Shown here: positions 5,940 to 10,110 of the stretch, piece after piece
How the letters are laid out: each line of letters starts with the position of its first letter
Numbering within the stretch: position 1 is the stretch's first letter
Assembly (NCBI GenBank): GCA_017610485.1
Contig: JAFCBY010000035.1
Span: forward strand, 1 to 10,110
Source: Candidatus Falkowiibacteriota bacterium
Lineage (GTDB): Archaea > Iainarchaeota > Iainarchaeia > Iainarchaeales > GCA-2688035
Reading direction: 5' to 3'
Length of the DNA: 10,110 nucleotides
Notes under the pieces: model-generated
Seen by the model: only the letters and a program-made list of their open reading frames with translations
Told to the model about the DNA's origin: nothing
Databases searched by the model: none
Program-made: the position numbers and the translations under genes

Positions 5940-7076
5940 TTGGGATTAGTCAATGTTATTGGAGCAGGGCCGGTTGGCATGCATTGCGCATCCAGGCTGG
6001 CGGAAGAGGGCTTTCAAGCAACATGCTTTGAGGAACATTCCACAATCGGAAGGCCTGTCCAATGCGCTGGCCTGATTTCAAGAAGCGGTGTGGAAGACCT
6101 TGGCCTAAGGCTTGACAACTCCATAGTGAACCAGGTAAGGGGCGCCAAAATCTTCTCGCCTGGCGGGGAAAGCCTGACCGTTGAAAGGAAGGAAACCGTT
6201 GCCTTTGTGGTTGACCGCCTTGTCTTTGACCAGAATATCTACAAGAAGGCAAAGAGGGTTGGCGTGGAAGTCAAGATGGACAGCAAGCTTATTGACATCA
6301 GAAACAACAGCCTGTTCATGCAAAACCAGGGGCACGGCGAACTGGTAAAATCGCAGATAACGGTTGGGGCAGACGGCGCAAACAGCATTGTAAGGCACGC
6401 CCTCTTCCCCAAAATCCAGGAAAACGGGTTTGTGCAGGGCTTCCAGATAAGGGCACAGGGCCACTTTGACAAAAATCTGGTAGAGCTCCACTTTGGAGAA
6501 TTTGCACCCGGGTTCTTTGCGTGGGTGGTGCCGGAATCAAGCACTGTCGCAAGAATCGGCTTGGGAGTCAGGCTTGGGCAGAGCGCGGCAAAGGGACTGC
6601 AGCAATTCCTGCAGCAAAGGCAGCTCAAAATAAGGACACTCAGCAAGGTCGGCGGCCTCATTCCAATTTCGCAGCCGGCAAAAGAGCTTGTAAAAGGAAA
6701 CGTCCTGCTTGTGGGGGACGCAGCAGCCCAAACAAAGGCAACGTCCGGCGGAGGGCTCATATTCGGGCTAAAGGCGGCAGAGGCCTGTGCAGACACCATT
6801 GCAACACACTTAAAGCACAAGCAAAGCCTGGCTAGCTACTCGCGCAACCTCGCAGACATAAACAAGGAGCTTGGCCTCCACTGGAAAATCTACTCATACA
6901 CCCAGGGCCTGAGGCCAGAAAAGTTCGATTCCCTGTTTGCAAAGGCAAGGGACGCAGGCATTGAGAAGTTCTTGGAAGACTGTGGCGACATGGACAGGCC
7001 AGGCAGCTTCATGAGAAAAATGCTCTTGAAGCCAAAAATGTGGGGCCTTCTCCCGGCAGTGCTGAAAACAATTTGA
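5940..7076 (+). CDS. Geranylgeranyl reductase family FAD-dependent oxidoreductase
   Basis: 378 aa, slightly short for the family (about 390-450). The N-terminus is a Rossmann FAD-binding fold: VNVIGAGPVG (4-13) with G-x-G-x-x-G, and E31 positioned to bind the ribose. GRPVQCAG (37-44) matches the P-x-x-C-x-G segment of the geranylgeranyl reductase family. VGADGANSIVR (142-152) is the DG motif, and VLLVGDAAAQTKATSGGGLIFGL is at 255-277 with the second FAD-contacting GD. Family members in archaea reduce the double bonds of geranylgeranyl chains in membrane ether lipids. Substrate assignment is by family only; related flavoproteins of the same superfamily reduce other isoprenoids. No membrane helix is evident. 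The gene has its own intergenic region on both sides, so it appears to be transcribed singly. TTG start supported by GGGAG. Confidence 0.85.
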   Translation: MGLVNVIGAGPVGMHCASRLAEEGFQATCFEEHSTIGRPVQCAGLISRSGVEDLGLRLDNSIVNQVRGAKIFSPGGESLTVERKETVAFVVDRLVFDQNIYKKAKRVGVEVKMDSKLIDIRNNSLFMQNQGHGELVKSQITVGADGANSIVRHALFPKIQENGFVQGFQIRAQGHFDKNLVELHFGEFAPGFFAWVVPESSTVARIGLGVRLGQSAAKGLQQFLQQRQLKIRTLSKVGGLIPISQPAKELVKGNVLLVGDAAAQTKATSGGGLIFGLKAAEACADTIATHLKHKQSLASYSRNLADINKELGLHWKIYSYTQGLRPEKFDSLFAKARDAGIEKFLEDCGDMDRPGSFMRKMLLKPKMWGLLPAVLKTI

Positions 7077-7100
7077 AATAGCACTTTCAAAAAAAACTAA

Positions 7101-7105
7101 TTTTT
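7101..7105 (+). terminator. Possible T-run terminator of the reductase gene
   Basis: Five T residues lie 24 nt after the stop codon, preceded by an A8 run (7089-7097 region). Short for a terminator, but in the right place. Confidence 0.3.
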
Positions 7106-7112
7106 CCCTAAA

Positions 7113-7136
7113 TTGGGGGAAAATGCAAGCCCCCAA
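7113..7136. repeat. 7-bp perfect stem-loop between the reductase and the small-protein promoter
   Basis: TTGGGGG (7113-7119) pairs with CCCCCAA (7130-7136) around a 10-nt loop. It ends 6 nt before the TATA box at 7143. It could close the 3' end of the reductase mRNA or be a protein site next to the promoter. No T-run follows on the plus strand. Confidence 0.45.
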
Positions 7137-7142
7137 GAAAGT

Positions 7143-7150
7143 ATTATATA
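7143..7150 (+). promoter_or_regulatory. TATA box of the small-protein / giant surface-protein operon
   Basis: ATTATATA is preceded by a purine-rich stretch (AAGAAAG) that fits a TFB recognition element. Expected transcription start is near 7171, giving a leader of about 30 nt with a ribosome binding site. Confidence 0.6.
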
Positions 7151-7190
7151 GAATAAATCCCCTTTCTACTAGCGTCCTTCATACATAGTT

Positions 7191-7196
7191 GGTGGG
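7191..7196 (+). promoter_or_regulatory. Ribosome binding site that decides the small-protein start
   Basis: GGTGGG sits 6 nt before the ATG at 7203. The two in-frame TTG codons at 7197 and 7200 directly adjoin it and are therefore poor starts. Confidence 0.55.
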
Positions 7197-7202
7197 TTGT
7201 TG

Positions 7203-7439
7203 ATGGGAGAAAGCAAGGACAAGCTGCTCAGCGAGAGCATAGGCAAGACTATTTCTGTTTTCTACAATGATACTGCCCACTCAGTCTCATTCAAGACAGG
7301 CAAATTCCTGGACTTTGACGGCAGCAACGTCAAGCTGGTTGAAAACAGCAGCGGAAACCGTGTCCTAATTCCAAGGGAAAAATGCATCAGGATAGAATTC
7401 GGGGGTGAAAAACAGCATGTCCAAGCCACCGCAAGGTAA
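7203..7439 (+). CDS. Small beta protein, possibly Sm/LSm-like (78 aa)
   Basis: No signal peptide or membrane helix, so it should be cytoplasmic. After a short polar N-terminus the sequence alternates hydrophobic residues as in a small beta barrel: KTISVFYND, HSVSFKTGKFLDFDG, NVKLVENS, NRVLIPREKCIRIEF. The segment G33-x-x-L-x-F-D39-x-x-N42 resembles the Sm1 motif (G-x-L-x-x-F-D-x-x-x-N), and the strand pair ending C-I-R-I sits where Sm2 would be. An RNA-binding Sm-like fold is thus possible, but the Sm2 signature is not convincing and it may be another small-barrel protein. It is the first gene of an operon: its last 23 nt overlap the start of the giant surface-protein gene in another frame, so their translation is probably coupled. 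Confidence 0.7.
   Translation: MGESKDKLLSESIGKTISVFYNDTAHSVSFKTGKFLDFDGSNVKLVENSSGNRVLIPREKCIRIEFGGEKQHVQATAR
7401..7408 (+). promoter_or_regulatory. Ribosome binding site of the giant surface-protein gene, inside the small gene
   Basis: GGGGGTGA contains GGTGA, complementary to the 16S tail, 8 nt upstream of the ATG at 7417. It supports this start over the in-frame ATG at 7468, which would cut away the basic start of the signal peptide. Confidence 0.6.
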
Positions 7440-10110
7440 CCTAAAAAGAATTGCCCTGCTCACCCTAATGGCAGCCCTCACCCTGGCAGCGTTCTCGCTG
7501 AACGTGCATGCAGAACCTCCAAGCATTTACAGGTCAGTTGGAGTTGACTCAAACTACCTGAATCCAGACAACAGGACAGTAACCATTGCAGGCAGCACAG
7601 CAACCTTTAGCGGAGCAATGCCCAACAACATAGGGGTTGGAGACGCAATCCAATACCAGGTTGGAGGAACCTGGTTCCTTGCATTCATTTCAGCCAGAAC
7701 CTCGTCAACAGTGTACACTGTGGACAGCAATAATGCAGGAACCCCTGTAGCCGCATCGGCAGGAACAGACGCCAACGTCTACAGGGCATACACAAGCCTT
7801 ACAAACTGGGAATCGCAGACAGAGAACACAGGCATAGCAAGCACTGCAAGAAACTTTGACACGTCCCTAGACCTTGTTGATAGCAACACACTAATGAAAG
7901 TGGCGCTGTACGCAGACGGAACCGACACAACGGCAACAACTATATCAGGCTGGACAACAGACGAAAACCACTACATAAAAATATATACCCCAACCGACGA
8001 AGCAGAGGTTGGGGTAAGCCAAAGGCATGAGGGAAAATGGGGAAAGGGCTACAAAAGGAACGCAACCCTGAGGGTTTCAGACCAATATGTAAGGCTTGAC
8101 GGCCTATCCTCAAAAGGAATTGGCAATTTTCTGGTAAGCAGCGTAACAGGCGGCGGAGAAATATGGATTTCAAACTGCATTATGCACTACACAGGCAACA
8201 GCAGCACCAGGCCGTTTGACCTATATGGCACAAGCACGGTTACAGTCAAAATGTGGAACAACATTGGAATAAGCGACTCAACAAGCACCAGCTCCTATGT
8301 ATTCTTTGTAAACGACACCGACATAACCGCCTATATGTACAACAACACAGGCATAGCAAACGCAGGAAGGGCATTCTACAGGGCCAGCGGCATAGCCCAC
8401 TTAAAAAACAACCTTGGCTATGTAAATACAGGAACGGCATTCAGCGGAACCTGGGCAGGGGTCAACTACAGTTCCTCAAACGACAACACAGCAGACAACT
8501 GGGGCGGAACAGGAAACAGAACTGACCAAAATTTTACCTTTGTAGATGAAGAAAATAATGACTACCACCTGGCAAGCGGAGACCTCGGTGCCGTAGGCCA
8601 AGGAACGGACACTACCTCAGACGAAAACATTTCATTTGCCTACGACATGGACGGCGAGGCCAGAACAGGCAGCTGGGATATTGGCCCAGACCAAACCCAG
8701 GAAACAACCCTCTACAGGTCGGTTGGGACAGATAGCGGCAACCTGAATGTGGACGCAAGAACAGTGACAATATCGGGCACAAAAGCAACCTTCAGCAACG
8801 CCATGCCGGACAGTGTTGGCATAGGAGATGTATTGGAGTACACCCTGGACTCAACACCATACCTTGCGTTTATAACCGGTAGGGCCTCACCGGCAATCTA
8901 CACAGTGAAAAGCCTGAGTGACGGCCAGCCAATGGATGCAGAGGCAGGGACGGCCGTAAACGTCTACAGGGCATACAATTCATTGGCTGACTGGAACAGC
9001 CAGAACGAAAACGACAGCCTAAACGATGCAGTGGAAGATTTTGACGGCTCAAGGGATTTGGTTGCAGACAACAACATAATGGTGGTTGCGGCCTACGCAG
9101 ACGGAGCAGACAGCGCAGACGTGAACATAAACAACTGGACGACTGACGAAAACCACTACATTCGGATTTACACGCCGACTGCGGAAACAGAAGTAGGGGC
9201 AAGCCAGAGGCATGACGGAACCCTGTCAACAGGCTACCAGAGGACCGGAAGAATCACAATAATGGACAATTATGTAAGATTAGACGGCCTGTCCATAGAG
9301 CAGGCAAGCGCAGACAGGGCATACTACATTTACAACAGCACGGGCGACGGTGAAATAAGAATAAGCAACAGCATAGGATATTTGTCCCACGCCAGCGCAG
9401 ACCAAAACGTCTTCGACATAGAAAGCGTTGACGCAATCAAGCTCAAGCTATGGAACAACATTGGAATAAGTGACAGTTCAAGCGCAAACTCAACCGTATT
9501 CTCCATAAAAGATGCGGACGTCAACGCATACCTATACAACAACACAGGAATAGCAAGCGCAGGCCGGGCCTTCATGCAAACAAGCGGCATAGGAATGCTA
9601 AAAAACAGCATTGGAAGAAGTACAACAGGAACAGCCTTCGCAGGAAACTGGACCGCAGTAGACTACTCAGTCTCAAACGACGCCACAGCAGACGACTGGG
9701 GCGGAACAGGAAACAGGGTAAGCCAGGCATTCACATTCATAGACGACAGCAACAACAACTTCCATCTGTCAGGAGACGACAACGCGGCCAAAAACCTTGG
9801 AGACAATCTAAGCACGGACACAAACCTAAGCGTTTCAAAAGACATAGACCAAGAAACAAGACCAAGCACAAACTGGGGCATTGGGGCAGACGAAGCAAAA
9901 ATAAACCTTTACAGGTCAATTGGAACAGACTCAACAGACATCAACGCAACCTATACCACAGTAACAATCAACAACAACACAGCCACATTCAATGTGGCAA
10001 TGCCAAACAACATGGGCGTAGGAGACGTAGTCCAATACCAAGTTGACGGAACCTGGTTCCTTGCATTCATAACAGAAAGGACATCCTCAACAGAATACAG
10101 CGTTGACAGC
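7417..10110 (+). CDS. Giant secreted repeat protein with beta-helix-like repeats; 3' end outside window
   Basis: The frame is open for 898 codons to the window edge without a stop. The N-terminus is a signal peptide: basic start (MSKPPQGNLKR), hydrophobic core, V-H-A cleavage after residue 32. The mature part consists of tandem units of 395 and 399 aa, with a third beginning at residue 831. Each unit starts with a beta module of about 95 aa (YRSVG, T-V-T-I, AMP, VGD, LAFI, VYRAY). A longer part follows with W-T-T-D-E-N-H-Y, SQRHDG, YVRLDGLS, WNNIGIS, YNNTGIA, and W-G-G-T-G-N-R, closing with D-x-x-x-x-x-R and W-x-I-G-x-D. That closing motif and the short N-rich turns are typical of right-handed parallel beta helices of pectate-lyase-like surface proteins. 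Many N-x-S/T sequons and a single Cys fit an exported glycoprotein. Inference: adhesin or stalk-like envelope protein; no catalytic residues assigned. Confidence 0.88.
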   Translation, partial: MSKPPQGNLKRIALLTLMAALTLAAFSLNVHAEPPSIYRSVGVDSNYLNPDNRTVTIAGSTATFSGAMPNNIGVGDAIQYQVGGTWFLAFISARTSSTVYTVDSNNAGTPVAASAGTDANVYRAYTSLTNWESQTENTGIASTARNFDTSLDLVDSNTLMKVALYADGTDTTATTISGWTTDENHYIKIYTPTDEAEVGVSQRHEGKWGKGYKRNATLRVSDQYVRLDGLSSKGIGNFLVSSVTGGGEIWISNCIMHYTGNSSTRPFDLYGTSTVTVKMWNNIGISDSTSTSSYVFFVNDTDITAYMYNNTGIANAGRAFYRASGIAHLKNNLGYVNTGTAFSGTWAGVNYSSSNDNTADNWGGTGNRTDQNFTFVDEENNDYHLASGDLGAVGQGTDTTSDENISFAYDMDGEARTGSWDIGPDQTQETTLYRSVGTDSGNLNVDARTVTISGTKATFSNAMPDSVGIGDVLEYTLDSTPYLAFITGRASPAIYTVKSLSDGQPMDAEAGTAVNVYRAYNSLADWNSQNENDSLNDAVEDFDGSRDLVADNNIMVVAAYADGADSADVNINNWTTDENHYIRIYTPTAETEVGASQRHDGTLSTGYQRTGRITIMDNYVRLDGLSIEQASADRAYYIYNSTGDGEIRISNSIGYLSHASADQNVFDIESVDAIKLKLWNNIGISDSSSANSTVFSIKDADVNAYLYNNTGIASAGRAFMQTSGIGMLKNSIGRSTTGTAFAGNWTAVDYSVSNDATADDWGGTGNRVSQAFTFIDDSNNNFHLSGDDNAAKNLGDNLSTDTNLSVSKDIDQETRPSTNWGIGADEAKINLYRSIGTDSTDINATYTTVTINNNTATFNVAMPNNMGVGDVVQYQVDGTWFLAFITERTSSTEYSVDS
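7525..8709 (+). repeat. Repeat unit 1 of the giant protein (395 aa)
   Basis: Starts at IYRSVGVDS (residue 37) and ends after WDIGPDQTQETT. Contains nine N-x-S/T sequons by eye and the protein's only visible Cys (SNCIMH). Confidence 0.85.
8710..9906 (+). repeat. Repeat unit 2 of the giant protein (399 aa)
   Basis: Starts at LYRSVGTDS and ends after WGIGADEAKIN. Shares long exact blocks with unit 1 (WNNIGISDS, YNNTGIA, WGGTGNR), but its N-terminal module is the most divergent of the three. Confidence 0.85.
9907..10110 (+). repeat. Repeat unit 3 of the giant protein, cut by the window edge
   Basis: Starts at LYRSIGTDS. The 68 visible residues cover most of the N-terminal module and are closer to unit 1 than to unit 2. 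Confidence 0.85.

Noticed and set aside
6239..6820. 193-aa minus-strand frame inside the reductase gene
   Set aside because: It is the complement of the FAD-binding protein, with Cys/Pro/Ser-rich composition and no start signals.
8246..9934. Several minus-strand frames rich in Cys, Leu and Arg opposite the giant gene
   Set aside because: They come from the codon bias of the repeat protein and recur with the repeats; no independent signal.
7525..10110. CRISPR array or intergenic tandem repeat in the right-hand part
   Set aside because: The period is about 1.19 kb, in frame, and the repeats are coding; no short direct repeats with unique spacers are seen anywhere in the window.

Overview
The window looks archaeal, most likely from a DPANN-type lineage (for example a Diapherotrites, Woesearchaeota or Micrarchaeota relative). 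Several lines point this way. There is a geranylgeranyl-reductase-family flavoprotein, the enzyme type that saturates archaeal isoprenoid lipids. Promoters have archaeal box A (TATA) geometry, and T-run sites follow genes. TTG starts are used, and at least one gene looks leaderless. A winged-helix/RelE-type toxin-antitoxin pair resembles ones I recall from such genomes. The lineage is inference; I see no rRNA or tRNA to fix it.

Layout: (1) 2-2803, + strand: the 3' part of a large multidomain surface protein (PKD, Ig-like and FN3 modules, a helical segment, a beta domain, one C-terminal membrane helix, a Gly-rich tail). Its beginning lies outside the window. (2) 2807-3412, - strand, convergent with the first gene: a two-gene toxin-antitoxin operon. 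The antitoxin is a small winged-helix-like protein with a TTG start. The RelE-like toxin is broken by one extra base in a G run near its catalytic C-terminus. A TATA box and a 26-bp near-perfect palindrome lie immediately upstream. (3) 3533-5836, + strand: a secreted or membrane-anchored calcineurin-like metallophosphoesterase with a Cys-flanked, duplicated I-x-x-W-K-x-G module at its C-terminus, apparently from a leaderless mRNA. (4) 5940-7076, + strand: the geranylgeranyl-reductase-family FAD enzyme, TTG start with a ribosome binding site. (5) 7203-7439 and 7417-10110+, + strand: a 78-aa small beta protein (possibly Sm-like), overlapping by 23 nt the start of a very large secreted protein of about 397-aa tandem repeats. 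The large frame is open for all 898 codons to the window edge and has no stop here.

Three of the genes encode exported proteins with Asn/Thr/Ser-rich, sequon-rich extracellular parts, and a fourth probably modifies membrane lipids. The window therefore reads as a cell-envelope region interrupted by a decayed or frameshifted toxin-antitoxin module. The most unusual points are the frameshifted toxin beside an intact antitoxin and operator, the giant repeat protein with a mosaic repeat relationship, the C-terminal WKxG module on the phosphoesterase, and the overlapping small gene that starts the giant-protein operon.
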